NCBI RefSeq assembly: GCF_037975245.1
Contig: NC_092568.1
Coordinates: 38,156,501-38,220,500 of the forward strand
Length of the DNA: 64,000 bases
From: Apostichopus japonicus
Taxonomy: Eukaryota; Echinodermata; Holothuroidea; Aspidochirotida; Stichopodidae
Direction: 5' to 3'
Part shown: positions 12,156 to 23,374 of the stretch, piece after piece
Layout: every line of letters starts with the position of its first letter
Position numbering within the stretch: position 1 is the stretch's first letter
Program-made: the position numbers and the translations under genes
The notes under the pieces: model-generated
Told to the model about the DNA's origin: nothing
What the model saw: only the letters and a program-made list of their open reading frames with translations
Databases searched by the model: none

Positions 12156-12887
12156 ATTAGAAAGATGAAATTTAAGCTTTTTATACCCGCCCGCCCCGAG
12201 ACTTATTTTGCAAAGTTGAATATTCAACTCTAGACCACCTATATGGTTACTTATCCCATTAAACTAAACAATGTACATTGTGTTATATGACTTGAGAAGC
12301 TATATGGTAGCATATACGCCCGGATATGATTGCCCCGATGACTGACGCACGCACGCACACTCACCGTACTGAGAGTCTGAAGCTAGCTACGTTCGTCCGA
12401 CTTGTGAACAAACCTCTTAACATAGTGTTCGTACGCTGCTCATGGGAAGCCTAAAGTGGTCTAAAATTGCCTCAATCGACCTAATTTCTGCATCACATTT
12501 ACTTCCCTTTGTGTACTCCGACATCCAAGCCACAAAAAACGAGAGATTTTGTTTGAGAACATATCAAGAAAGATGTTCTCCTGTTTCTTTTCGGCACTTT
12601 TCCTGAGGGAGAACACTCGTGCAGCGTGCATGCATGCGGAATGATATATAGCCCTAATGATACACTTGTCTCGAATTAAAGGGAGCTGGAGAAAAACTTG
12701 TGATTGCAATGACAGGACACAACAATAGTGGTATATCATGGCAAGTCAATGTCTTCAACGGTGGTGGTGGTGGGGGGGGGGGTTTGGGAGGGGGAAAAAC
12801 TTTTCATAACAATGACAGGATAAAACAATAGTGACAAAGAAATAAAGAAAGAAAGGGGTGCGGTTGTGGGTGAGGAAAAATGAAAAA

Positions 12888-13005
12888 GTCTACGGCACCT
12901 AGTATTCCCAGGCGGTCACCCATCCAAGTACTGACTAGGCTCGACGCTGCTTGACTTCGGTGATCGGACGAGAACCGGTATATTCAACGTGATATGGTCG
13001 TAGAC
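12888..13005 (-). rRNA. 5S: 5S ribosomal RNA (minus copy 14)
   Basis: Intact 118-nt core. Next copy starts 852 bp to the right. Confidence 0.96.
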
Positions 13006-13739
13006 ATTAGAAAGATGAAATTTAAGCTTTTTATACCCGCCCGCCCCGAGACTTATTTTGCAAAGTTGAATATTCAACTCTAGACCACCTATATGGTTAC
13101 TTATCCCATTAAACTAAACAATGTACATTGTGTTATATGACTTGAGAAGCTATATGGTAGCATATACGCCCGGATATGATTGCCCCGATGACTGACGCAC
13201 GCACGCACACTCACCGTACTGAGAGTCTGAAGCTAGCTACGTTCGTCCGACTTGTGAACAAACCTCTTAACATAGTGTTCGTACGCTGCTCATGGGAAGC
13301 CTAAAGTGGTCTAAAATTGCCTCAATCGACCTAATTTCTGCATCACATTTACTTCCCTTTGTGTACTCCGACATCCAAGCCACAAAAAACGAGAGATTTT
13401 GTTTGAGAACATATCAAGAAAGATGTTCTCCTGTTTCTTTTCGGCACTTTTCCTGAGGGAGAACACTCGTGCAGCGTGCATGCATGCGGAATGATATATA
13501 GCCCTAATGATACACTTGTCTCGAATTAAAGGGAGCTGGAGAAAAACTTGTGATTGCAATGACAGGACACAACAATAGTGGTATATCATGGCAAGTCAAT
13601 GTCTTCAACGGTGGTGGTGGTGGGGGGGGGGGGGTTTGGGAGGGGGAAAAACTTTTCATAACAATGACAGGATAAAACAATAGTGACAAAGAAATAAAGA
13701 AAGAAAGGGGTGCGGTTGTGGGTGAGGAAAAATGAAAAA

Positions 13740-13857
13740 GTCTACGGCACCTAGTATTCCCAGGCGGTCACCCATCCAAGTACTGACTAGGCTCGACGCT
13801 GCTTGACTTCGGTGATCGGACGAGAACCGGTATATTCAACGTGATATGGTCGTAGAC
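13740..13857 (-). rRNA. 5S: 5S ribosomal RNA (minus copy 15)
   Basis: Intact 118-nt core. The next copy, 851 bp on, is the one split by the LINE. Confidence 0.96.
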
Positions 13858-14670
13858 ATTAGAAAGATGAAATTTAAGCTTTTTATACCCGCCCGCCCCG
13901 AGACTTATTTTGCAAAGTTGAATATTCAACTCTAGACCACCTATATGGTTACTTATCCCATTAAACTAAACAATGTACATTGTGTTATATGACTTGAGAA
14001 GCTATATGGTAGCATATACGCCCGGATATGATTGCCCCGATGACTGACGCACGCACGCACACTCACCGTACTGAGAGTCTGAAGCTAGCTACGTTCGTCC
14101 GACTTGTGAACAAACCTCTTAACATAGTGTTCGTACGCTGCTCATGGGAAGCCTAAAGTGGTCTAAAATTGCCTCAATCGACCTAATTTCTGCATCACAT
14201 TTACTTCCCTTTGTGTACTCCGACATCCAAGCCACAAAAAACGAGAGATTTTGTTTGAGAACATATCAAGAAAGATGTTCTCCTGTTTCTTTTCGGCACT
14301 TTTCCTGAGGGAGAACACTCGTGCAGCGTGCATGCATGCGGAATGATATATAGCCCTAATGATACACTTGTCTCGAATTAAAGGGAGCTGGAGAAAAACT
14401 TGTGATTGCAATGACAGGACACAACAATAGTGGTATATCATGGCAAGTCAATGTCTTCAACGGTGGTGGTGGTGGGGGGGGGGGGTTTGGGAGGGGGAAA
14501 AACTTTTCATAACAATGACAGGATAAAACAATAGTGACAAAGAAATAAAGAAAGAAAGGGGTGCGGTTGTGGGTGAGGAAAAATGAAAAAGTCTACGGCA
14601 CCTAGTATTCCCAGGCGGTCACCCATCCAAGTACTGACTAGGCTCGACGCTGCTTGACTTCGGTGATCGG

Positions 14671-14679
14671 ACGAGAACC

Positions 14680-14682
<3 letters not shown>
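14671..14682 (-). repeat. LINE target-site duplication, 3' side
   Basis: ACGAGAACCGG followed by T, identical to 15784-15795. It corresponds to 5S nucleotides 28-38. The last T is ambiguous between target and tail. Confidence 0.93.
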
Positions 14683-14710
<28 letters not shown>

Positions 14711-14714
14711 TTGA

Positions 14715-14737
14715 CGGAAGAACCCACTGGTTCTCCG
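14715..14737 (-). other. hairpin at the 3' end of the LINE RNA
   Basis: CGGAAGAACC, loop CACT, then GGTTCTCCG. Nine base pairs with one bulged A, ending five bases from the poly(A) tail. Many LINEs use a 3' stem-loop for recognition by their reverse transcriptase; such a role here is inferred from position only. Confidence 0.5.
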
Positions 14738-14878
14738 ATTGAATTTACAGATATTAACATGGTTACAAAAAATAAAGAAAGAGAATATATATAAAACTAT
14801 AACAATAATACAGCACTATCAATACAATCATGTACAACAATAAAGGAGTAATCCTAGAATGAGGAAGGCAAGAGAAAA

Positions 14879-15778
14879 TTAACTATCAAACTTGTACTCG
14901 TAGGAGCCATCTTCAAGAGGCTTGAGAATGACGTCACCTTGAGTAAACAACTCCCAAAATGTAGAAATTTCTTTTTTCTTTACAAAATAGTGGAATAAGA
15001 AATCGATTTTCTTTCTTAGTGAATTATGAAAGAAGTGTTGAATATTAATGTGTTTTTCCCCGTTCAGGAGGCTAACACGAGTGGTCCAAACAACTTTTTT
15101 GAAAGTGTTTAGAATAAAATCAATCGAAATTGTCTCATGCCTCCTATGATTGAGTTCCATACCTAAGAGAGTTATTTGCCTCCATTTATCATTGTTGTTG
15201 ATTTTACAGATTTTCTGAAGCTTCTTGATAATATCTCTCCAGAGAAGATTTACGGTTTTGCAATCGACAAAAAGATGCAAGACAGTTTCATTATGGTTCT
15301 TACATAAAGTACATAAAGGAGAGTCAACTAGCTTAAAAAGATACAACTTATCGTTACAGAATAAAATATTATGAAGAAGACGGAAATCGAGGTCACTATC
15401 GTGAAAAGCTTTTAGACCTTTGTAGACATTGGTCCACCTATGTTCAAAAGAGATATCGTTAAAAACGTGTTTCCAGTGGATTTCGCCTTTTGGAATTGTA
15501 GAGACGGCCTCCCTTAGGAGATCAGTTGCATTCCTGACACTAACGGTGGACGCATCTAGCGTGGTATCACCACAAGAGAGAGTGAGTGAAAGTGACTCAT
15601 TGTCATTTTGACTTACAATTTTATCGCCCGAATAGATTTGTTCAAGCCAATCTTTTGGGAAAGCCTTCAAAATAGATGTGACGTAATCATGTACGTCATC
15701 AATATTAAGTTTACAATTTGGGTTGGCCATAGTAATGGCTTCATGGATACCCTCCGCGGGAAGCCGTCTTGGGATCAT
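14879..15778 (-). CDS. LINE ORF2 C-terminal fragment with C-C-H-C zinc knuckle (zf-RVT-like)
   Basis: 299 residues, open to a stop at the 3' side; the first methionine is only the first one inside the truncated copy, because full ORF2 proteins of this type are usually over 1000 residues and begin with endonuclease and reverse transcriptase domains, both absent here. Residues about 102-150 (HWKHVFNDI ... FRLLHNILFCNDKLYLFKL) match the conserved segment downstream of the reverse transcriptase in L1/Tx1-type elements. The knuckle follows: Cys156, Cys159, His168, Cys173 (C-x2-C-x8-H-x4-C), in SPLCTLCKNHNETVLHLFVDC-like context. The rest is a basic C-terminal domain (FHNSLRKKIDFLF) ending YEYKFDS. 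No stop or frameshift interrupts the 299 codons, consistent with recent arrival. It is a dead fragment as a transposition gene because it lacks its catalytic part. Confidence 0.88.
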   Translation of the reverse strand: MIPRRLPAEGIHEAITMANPNCKLNIDDVHDYVTSILKAFPKDWLEQIYSGDKIVSQNDNESLSLTLSCGDTTLDASTVSVRNATDLLREAVSTIPKGEIHWKHVFNDISFEHRWTNVYKGLKAFHDSDLDFRLLHNILFCNDKLYLFKLVDSPLCTLCKNHNETVLHLFVDCKTVNLLWRDIIKKLQKICKINNNDKWRQITLLGMELNHRRHETISIDFILNTFKKVVWTTRVSLLNGEKHINIQHFFHNSLRKKIDFLFHYFVKKKEISTFWELFTQGDVILKPLEDGSYEYKFDS

Positions 15779-15783
15779 TTCAT

Positions 15784-15795
15784 ACGAGAACCGGT
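15784..15795 (-). repeat. LINE target-site duplication, 5' side
   Basis: ACGAGAACCGGT, joined directly to the remaining 5' part of the 5S gene. Confidence 0.93.
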
Positions 15796-16555
15796 ATATT
15801 CAACGTGATATGGTCGTAGACATTAGAAAGATGAAATTTAAGCTTTTTATACCCGCCCGCCCCGAGACTTATTTTGCAAAGTTGAATATTCAACTCTAGA
15901 CCACCTATATGGTTACTTATCCCATTAAACTAAACAATGTACATTGTGTTATATGACTTGAGAAGCTATATGGTAGCATATACGCCCGGATATGATTGCC
16001 CCGATGACTGACGCACGCACGCACACTCACCGTACTGAGAGTCTGAAGCTAGCTACGTTCGTCCGACTTGTGAACAAACCTCTTAACATAGTGTTCGTAC
16101 GCTGCTCATGGGAAGCCTAAAGTGGTCTAAAATTGCCTCAATCGACCTAATTTCTGCATCACATTTACTTCCCTTTGTGTACTCCGACATCCAAGCCACA
16201 AAAAACGAGAGATTTTGTTTGAGAACATATCAAGAAAGATGTTCTCCTGTTTCTTTTCGGCACTTTTCCTGAGGGAGAACACTCGTGCAGCGTGCATGCA
16301 TGCGGAATGATATATAGCCCTAATGATACACTTGTCTCGAATTAAAGGGAGCTGGAGAAAAACTTGTGATTGCAATGACAGGACACAACAATAGTGGTAT
16401 ATCATGGCAAGTCAATGTCTTCAACGGTGGTGGTGGTGGGGGGGAGGGGGTTTGGGAGGGGGAAAAACTTTTCATAACAATGACAGGATAAAACAATAGT
16501 GACAAAGAAATAAAGAAAGAAAGGGGTGCGGTTGTGGGTGAGGAAAAATGAAAAA

Positions 16556-16673
16556 GTCTACGGCACCTAGTATTCCCAGGCGGTCACCCATCCAAGTACT
16601 GACTAGGCTCGACGCTGCTTGACTTCGGTGATCGGACGAGAACCGGTATATTCAACGTGATATGGTCGTAGAC
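16556..16673 (-). rRNA. 5S: 5S ribosomal RNA (minus copy 17)
   Basis: Intact 118-nt core. Its 3' spacer has one A inside the usual G-run (about 16445), the only substitution I saw there. Next copy is only 744 bp on because the unit between holds the 100-N gap. Confidence 0.96.
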
Positions 16674-17009
16674 ATTAGAAAGATGAAATTTAAGCTTTTT
16701 ATACCCGCCCGCCCCGAGACTTATTTTGCAAAGTTGAATATTCAACTCTAGACCACCTATATGGTTACTTATCCCATTAAACTAAACAATGTACATTGTG
16801 TTATATGACTTGAGAAGCTATATGGTAGCATATACGCCCGGATATGATTGCCCCGATGACTGACGCACGCACGCACACTCACCGTACTGAGAGTCTGAAG
16901 CTAGCTACGTTCGTCCGACTTGTGAACAAACCTCTTAACATAGTGTTCGTACGCTGCTCATGGGAAGCCTAAAGTGGTCTAAAATTGCCTCAATCGACCT
17001 AATTTCTGC

Positions 17010-17109
17010 NNNNNNNNNNNNNNNNNNNNNNNNNNNNNNNNNNNNNNNNNNNNNNNNNNNNNNNNNNNNNNNNNNNNNNNNNNNNNNNNNNNNNNNNNNN
17101 NNNNNNNNN
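17010..17109. other. assembly gap of exactly 100 N within a spacer
   Basis: Flanking sequence is in phase: about 208 bp of spacer would fill it in a normal unit. A fixed run of 100 N is a placeholder, so the true size may be 208 bp or that plus whole units. Confidence 0.97.
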
Positions 17110-17299
17110 GATTGCAATGACAGGACACAACAATAGTGGTATATCATGGCAAGTCAATGTCTTCAACGGTGGTGGTGGTGGGGGGGGGGGGGGGTTTGGG
17201 AGGGGGAAAAACTTTTCATAACAATGACAGGATAAAACAATAGTGACAAAGAAATAAAGAAAGAAAGGGGTGCGGTTGTGGGTGAGGAAAAATGAAAAA

Positions 17300-17417
17300 G
17301 TCTACGGCACCTAGTATTCCCAGGCGGTCACCCATCCAAGTACTGACTAGGCTCGACGCTGCTTGACTTCGGTGATCGGACGAGAACCGGTATATTCAAC
17401 GTGATATGGTCGTAGAC
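17300..17417 (-). rRNA. 5S: 5S ribosomal RNA (minus copy 18)
   Basis: Intact 118-nt core, first copy right of the 17-kb gap. Next copy starts 851 bp on. Confidence 0.96.
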
Positions 17418-18150
17418 ATTAGAAAGATGAAATTTAAGCTTTTTATACCCGCCCGCCCCGAGACTTATTTTGCAAAGTTGAATATTCAACTCTAGACCAC
17501 CTATATGGTTACTTATCCCATTAAACTAAACAATGTACATTGTGTTATATGACTTGAGAAGCTATATGGTAGCATATACGCCCGGATATGATTGCCCCGA
17601 TGACTGACGCACGCACGCACACTCACCGTACTGAGAGTCTGAAGCTAGCTACGTTCGTCCGACTTGTGAACAAACCTCTTAACATAGTGTTCGTACGCTG
17701 CTCATGGGAAGCCTAAAGTGGTCTAAAATTGCCTCAATCGACCTAATTTCTGCATCACATTTACTTCCCTTTGTGTACTCCGACATCCAAGCCACAAAAA
17801 ACGAGAGATTTTGTTTGAGAACATATCAAGAAAGATGTTCTCCTGTTTCTTTTCGGCACTTTTCCTGAGGGAGAACACTCGTGCAGCGTGCATGCATGCG
17901 GAATGATATATAGCCCTAATGATACACTTGTCTCGAATTAAAGGGAGCTGGAGAAAAACTTGTGATTGCAATGACAGGACACAACAATAGTGGTATATCA
18001 TGGCAAGTCAATGTCTTCAACGGTGGTGGTGGTGGGGGGGGGGGGTTTGGGAGGGGGAAAAACTTTTCATAACAATGACAGGATAAAACAATAGTGACAA
18101 AGAAATAAAGAAAGAAAGGGGTGCGGTTGTGGGTGAGGAAAAATGAAAAA

Positions 18151-18268
18151 GTCTACGGCACCTAGTATTCCCAGGCGGTCACCCATCCAAGTACTGACTA
18201 GGCTCGACGCTGCTTGACTTCGGTGATCGGACGAGAACCGGTATATTCAACGTGATATGGTCGTAGAC
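18151..18268 (-). rRNA. 5S: 5S ribosomal RNA (minus copy 19)
   Basis: Intact 118-nt core. Next copy starts 852 bp to the right. Confidence 0.96.
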
Positions 18269-19002
18269 ATTAGAAAGATGAAATTTAAGCTTTTTATACC
18301 CGCCCGCCCCGAGACTTATTTTGCAAAGTTGAATATTCAACTCTAGACCACCTATATGGTTACTTATCCCATTAAACTAAACAATGTACATTGTGTTATA
18401 TGACTTGAGAAGCTATATGGTAGCATATACGCCCGGATATGATTGCCCCGATGACTGACGCACGCACGCACACTCACCGTACTGAGAGTCTGAAGCTAGC
18501 TACGTTCGTCCGACTTGTGAACAAACCTCTTAACATAGTGTTCGTACGCTGCTCATGGGAAGCCTAAAGTGGTCTAAAATTGCCTCAATCGACCTAATTT
18601 CTGCATCACATTTACTTCCCTTTGTGTACTCCGACATCCAAGCCACAAAAAACGAGAGATTTTGTTTGAGAACATATCAAGAAAGATGTTCTCCTGTTTC
18701 TTTTCGGCACTTTTCCTGAGGGAGAACACTCGTGCAGCGTGCATGCATGCGGAATGATATATAGCCCTAATGATACACTTGTCTCGAATTAAAGGGAGCT
18801 GGAGAAAAACTTGTGATTGCAATGACAGGACACAACAATAGTGGTATATCATGGCAAGTCAATGTCTTCAACGGTGGTGGTGGTGGGGGGGGGGGGGTTT
18901 GGGAGGGGGAAAAACTTTTCATAACAATGACAGGATAAAACAATAGTGACAAAGAAATAAAGAAAGAAAGGGGTGCGGTTGTGGGTGAGGAAAAATGAAA
19001 AA

Positions 19003-19120
19003 GTCTACGGCACCTAGTATTCCCAGGCGGTCACCCATCCAAGTACTGACTAGGCTCGACGCTGCTTGACTTCGGTGATCGGACGAGAACCGGTATATTC
19101 AACGTGATATGGTCGTAGAC
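19003..19120 (-). rRNA. 5S: 5S ribosomal RNA (minus copy 20)
   Basis: Intact 118-nt core. Next copy starts 852 bp to the right. Confidence 0.96.
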
Positions 19121-19854
19121 ATTAGAAAGATGAAATTTAAGCTTTTTATACCCGCCCGCCCCGAGACTTATTTTGCAAAGTTGAATATTCAACTCTAGAC
19201 CACCTATATGGTTACTTATCCCATTAAACTAAACAATGTACATTGTGTTATATGACTTGAGAAGCTATATGGTAGCATATACGCCCGGATATGATTGCCC
19301 CGATGACTGACGCACGCACGCACACTCACCGTACTGAGAGTCTGAAGCTAGCTACGTTCGTCCGACTTGTGAACAAACCTCTTAACATAGTGTTCGTACG
19401 CTGCTCATGGGAAGCCTAAAGTGGTCTAAAATTGCCTCAATCGACCTAATTTCTGCATCACATTTACTTCCCTTTGTGTACTCCGACATCCAAGCCACAA
19501 AAAACGAGAGATTTTGTTTGAGAACATATCAAGAAAGATGTTCTCCTGTTTCTTTTCGGCACTTTTCCTGAGGGAGAACACTCGTGCAGCGTGCATGCAT
19601 GCGGAATGATATATAGCCCTAATGATACACTTGTCTCGAATTAAAGGGAGCTGGAGAAAAACTTGTGATTGCAATGACAGGACACAACAATAGTGGTATA
19701 TCATGGCAAGTCAATGTCTTCAACGGTGGTGGTGGTGGGGGGGGGGGGGTTTGGGAGGGGGAAAAACTTTTCATAACAATGACAGGATAAAACAATAGTG
19801 ACAAAGAAATAAAGAAAGAAAGGGGTGCGGTTGTGGGTGAGGAAAAATGAAAAA

Positions 19855-19972
19855 GTCTACGGCACCTAGTATTCCCAGGCGGTCACCCATCCAAGTACTG
19901 ACTAGGCTCGACGCTGCTTGACTTCGGTGATCGGACGAGAACCGGTATATTCAACGTGATATGGTCGTAGAC
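19855..19972 (-). rRNA. 5S: 5S ribosomal RNA (minus copy 21)
   Basis: Intact 118-nt core. The unit to its right is 845 bp because the spacer near 20456 lacks the 10 bp ATGATATATA. Confidence 0.96.
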
Positions 19973-20699
19973 ATTAGAAAGATGAAATTTAAGCTTTTTA
20001 TACCCGCCCGCCCCGAGACTTATTTTGCAAAGTTGAATATTCAACTCTAGACCACCTATATGGTTACTTATCCCATTAAACTAAACAATGTACATTGTGT
20101 TATATGACTTGAGAAGCTATATGGTAGCATATACGCCCGGATATGATTGCCCCGATGACTGACGCACGCACGCACACTCACCGTACTGAGAGTCTGAAGC
20201 TAGCTACGTTCGTCCGACTTGTGAACAAACCTCTTAACATAGTGTTCGTACGCTGCTCATGGGAAGCCTAAAGTGGTCTAAAATTGCCTCAATCGACCTA
20301 ATTTCTGCATCACATTTACTTCCCTTTGTGTACTCCGACATCCAAGCCACAAAAAACGAGAGATTTTGTTTGAGAACATATCAAGAAAGATGTTCTCCTG
20401 TTTCTTTTCGGCACTTTTCCTGAGGGAGAACACTCGTGCAGCGTGCATGCATGCGGAGCCCTAATGATACACTTGTCTCGAATTAAAGGGAGCTGGAGAA
20501 AAACTTGTGATTGCAATGACAGGACACAACAATAGTGGTATATCATGGCAAGTCAATGTCTTCAACGGTGGTGGTGGTGGGGGGGGGGGGGGGTTTGGGA
20601 GGGGGAAAAACTTTTCATAACAATGACAGGATAAAACAATAGTGACAAAGAAATAAAGAAAGAAAGGGGGTGCGGTTGTGGGTGAGGAAAAATGAAAAA

Positions 20700-20817
20700 G
20701 TCTACGGCACCTAGTATTCCCAGGCGGTCACCCATCCAAGTACTGACTAGGCTCGACGCTGCTTGACTTCGGTGATCGGACGAGAACCGGTATATTCAAC
20801 GTGATATGGTCGTAGAC
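20700..20817 (-). rRNA. 5S: 5S ribosomal RNA (minus copy 22)
   Basis: Intact 118-nt core, but its upstream region has an extra C in the GC-rich block (20852-20862) and an extra C at about 20824. First gene of the indel-rich zone. Next copy 852 bp on. Confidence 0.94.
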
Positions 20818-21551
20818 ATTAGACAAGATGAAATTTAAGCTTTTTATACCCGCCCCGCCCCGAGACTTATTTTGCAAAGTTGAATATTCAACTCTAGACC
20901 ACCTATATGGTTACTTATCCCATTAACTAAACAATGTACATTGTGTTATATGACTTGAGAAGCTATATGGTAGCATATACGCCCGGATATGATTGCCCCG
21001 ATGACTGACGCACGCACGCACACTCACCGTACTGAGAGTCTGAAGCTAGCTACGTTCGTCCGACTTGTGAACAAACCTCTTAACATAGTGTTCGTACGCT
21101 GCTCATGGGAAGCCTAAAGTGGTCTAAAATTGCCTCAATCGACCTAATTTCTGCATCACATTTACTTCCCTTTGTGTACTCCGACATCCAAGCCACAAAA
21201 AACGAGAGATTTTGTTTGAGAACATATCAAGAAAGATGTTCTCCTGTTTCTTTTCGGCACTTTTCCTGAGGGGAGAACACTCGTGCAGCGTGCATGCATG
21301 CGGAATGATATATAGCCCTAATGATACACTTGTCTCGAATTAAAGGGAGCTGGAGAAAAACTTGTGATTGCAATGACAGGACACAACAATAGTGGTATAT
21401 CATGGCAAGTCAATGTCTTCAACGGTGGTGGTGGTGGGGGGGGGGGGTTTGGGAGGGGGAAAAACTTTTCATAACAATGACAGGATAAACAATAGTGACA
21501 AAGAAATAAAGAAAGAAAGGGGTGCGGTTGTGGGTGAGGAAAAATGAAAAA

Positions 21552-21668
21552 GTCTACGGCACCTAGTATTCCAGGCGGTCACCCATCCAAGTACTGACTA
21601 GGCTCGACGCTGCTTGACTTCGGTGATCGGACGAGAACCGGTATATTCAACGTGATATGGTCGTAGAC
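21552..21668 (-). rRNA. 5S: 5S ribosomal RNA (minus copy 23, one-base deletion)
   Basis: Core of 117 nt: one G of the GGG at nt 97-99 is missing, just past box C. The GC-rich block upstream also has two extra bases. Either a variant gene or a sequencing error in a homopolymer; the surroundings are rich in such indels. Next copy 853 bp on. Confidence 0.88.
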
Positions 21669-22404
21669 ATTAGAAAGATGAAATTTAAGCTTTTTATACC
21701 CGCCCCGCCCCGGAGACTTATTTTGCAAAGTTGAATATTCAACTCTAGACCACCTATATGGTTACTTATCCCATTAAACTAAACAATGTACATTGTGTTA
21801 TATGACTTGAGAAGCTATATGGTAGCATATACGCCCGGATATGATTGCCCCGATGACTGACGCACGCACGCACACTCACCGTACTGAGAGTCTGAAGCTA
21901 GCTACGTTCGTCCGACTTGTGAACAAACCTCTTAACATAGTGTTCGTACGCTGCTCATGGGAAGCCTAAAGTGGTCTAAAATTGCCTCAATCGACCTAAT
22001 TTCTGCATCACATTTACTTCCCTTTGTGTACTCCGACATCCAAGCCACAAAAAACGAGAGATTTTGTTTGAGAACATATCAAGAAAGATGTTCTCCTGTT
22101 TCTTTTCGGCACTTTTCCTGAGGGAGAACACTCGTGCAGCGTGCATGCATGCGGAATGATATATAGCCCTAATGATACACTTGTCTCGAATTAAAGGGAG
22201 CTGGAGAAAACTTGTGATTGCAATGACAGGACACAACAATAGTGGTATATCATGGCAAGTCAATGTCTTCAACGGTGGTGGTGGTGGGGGGGGGGGGTTT
22301 GGGAGGGGGGAAAAACTTTTCATAACAATGACAGGATAAAACAATAGTGACAAAGAAATAAAGAAAGAAAGGGGGTGCGGTTGTGGGTGAGGAAAAATGA
22401 AAAA

Positions 22405-22522
22405 GTCTACGGCACCTAGTATTCCCAGGCGGTCACCCATCCAAGTACTGACTAGGCTCGACGCTGCTTGACTTCGGTGATCGGACGAGAACCGGTATAT
22501 TCAACGTGATATGGTCGTAGAC
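22405..22522 (-). rRNA. 5S: 5S ribosomal RNA (minus copy 24)
   Basis: Intact 118-nt core; the upstream GC-rich block lacks one C (about 22560) and one A is missing at about 22579. Next copy 851 bp on. Confidence 0.94.
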
Positions 22523-23255
22523 ATTAGAAAGATGAAATTTAAGCTTTTTATACCCGCCCGCCCGAGACTTATTTTGCAAGTTGAATATTCAACTCTAGAC
22601 CACCTATATGGTTACTTATCCCATTAAACTAAACAATGTACATTGTGTTATATGACTTGAGGAAGCTATATGGTAGCATATACGCCCGGATATGATTGCC
22701 CCGATGACTGACGCACGCACGCACACTCACCGTACTGAGAGTCTGAAGCTAGCTACGTTCGTCCGACTTGTGAACAAACCTCTTAACATAGTGTTCGTAC
22801 GCTGCTCATGGGAAGCCTAAAGTGGTCTAAAATTGCCTCAATCGACCTAATTTCTGCATCACATTTACTTCCCTTTGTGTACTCCGACATCCAAGCCACA
22901 AAAAACGAGAGATTTTGTTTGAGAACATATCAAGAAAGATGTCTCCTGTTTCTTTTCGGCACTTTTCCTGAGGGAGAACACTCGTGCAGCGTGCATGCAT
23001 GCGGAATGATATATAGCCCTAATTGATACACTTGTCTCGAATTAAAGGGAGCTGGAGAAAAACTTGTGATTGCAATGACAGGACACAACAATAGTGGTAT
23101 ATCATGGCAAGTCAATGTCTTCAACGGTGGTGGTGGTGGGGGGGGGGGGGTTTGGGAGGGGGGAAAAACTTTTCATAACAATGACAGGATAAAACAATAG
23201 TGACAAAGAAATAAAGAAAGAAAGGGGTGCGGTTGTGGGTGAGGAAAAATGAAAA

Positions 23256-23374
23256 GTCTACGGCACCTAGTATTCCCAGGCGGTCACCCATCCAAGTACT
23301 GACTAGGCTCGACGCTGCTTGACTTCGGTGATCGGACGAGAACCGGTATATTCAACGTGATATGGGTCGTAGAC
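23256..23374 (-). rRNA. 5S: 5S ribosomal RNA (minus copy 25, one-base insertion)
   Basis: Core of 119 nt with an extra C at nt 9-10, at the base of helix I (plus-strand 23363-23365). The A-run beyond the gene is one shorter than usual. Probably a base-calling error, otherwise a variant copy. Next copy 855 bp on. Confidence 0.88.

Larger units (their letters stand above)
14682..15783 (-). mobile_element. 5'-truncated non-LTR retrotransposon (LINE), Tx1/L1-like
   Basis: A 1.1-kb insertion in a 5S gene. Read on the minus strand it begins ATGAAATGATCCC, carries the C-terminal part of an ORF2-like protein, then about 170 bp of 3' untranslated sequence and a 28-nt poly(A) tail (T-run at 14682-14709). 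It is flanked by the duplication ACGAGAACCGG(T) at 14671-14681/2 and 15784-15794/5. Poly(A) tail, 5' truncation and a duplication of this length are the marks of target-primed reverse transcription. A zinc-knuckle C-terminus and insertion in a multicopy RNA gene recall the Tx1 clade, in which the zebrafish element Mutsu is known to target 5S genes. Clade assignment is inference, since the reverse transcriptase core is missing. Confidence 0.92.
14591..15821 (-). pseudogene. 5S: 5S rRNA gene split by a LINE insertion (minus copy 16)
   Basis: The 3' part of the gene lies at 14591-14682 and the 5' part at 15784-15821. Nucleotides 28-38 of the gene are present on both sides as the target-site duplication. 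The upstream TATA box and the first 38 nt remain in front of the retrotransposon, while box A and box C are left about 1.1 kb downstream, so a normal 5S RNA cannot be made. No other change from the standard sequence was seen in the two parts, which suggests a recent insertion. In the gene's own orientation the LINE lies sense-strand. Confidence 0.95.

Noticed and set aside
15429-15808. Short plus-strand frames within the LINE
   Set aside because: They are antisense to the ORF2 fragment, whose zinc-knuckle motifs fix the coding strand as minus.
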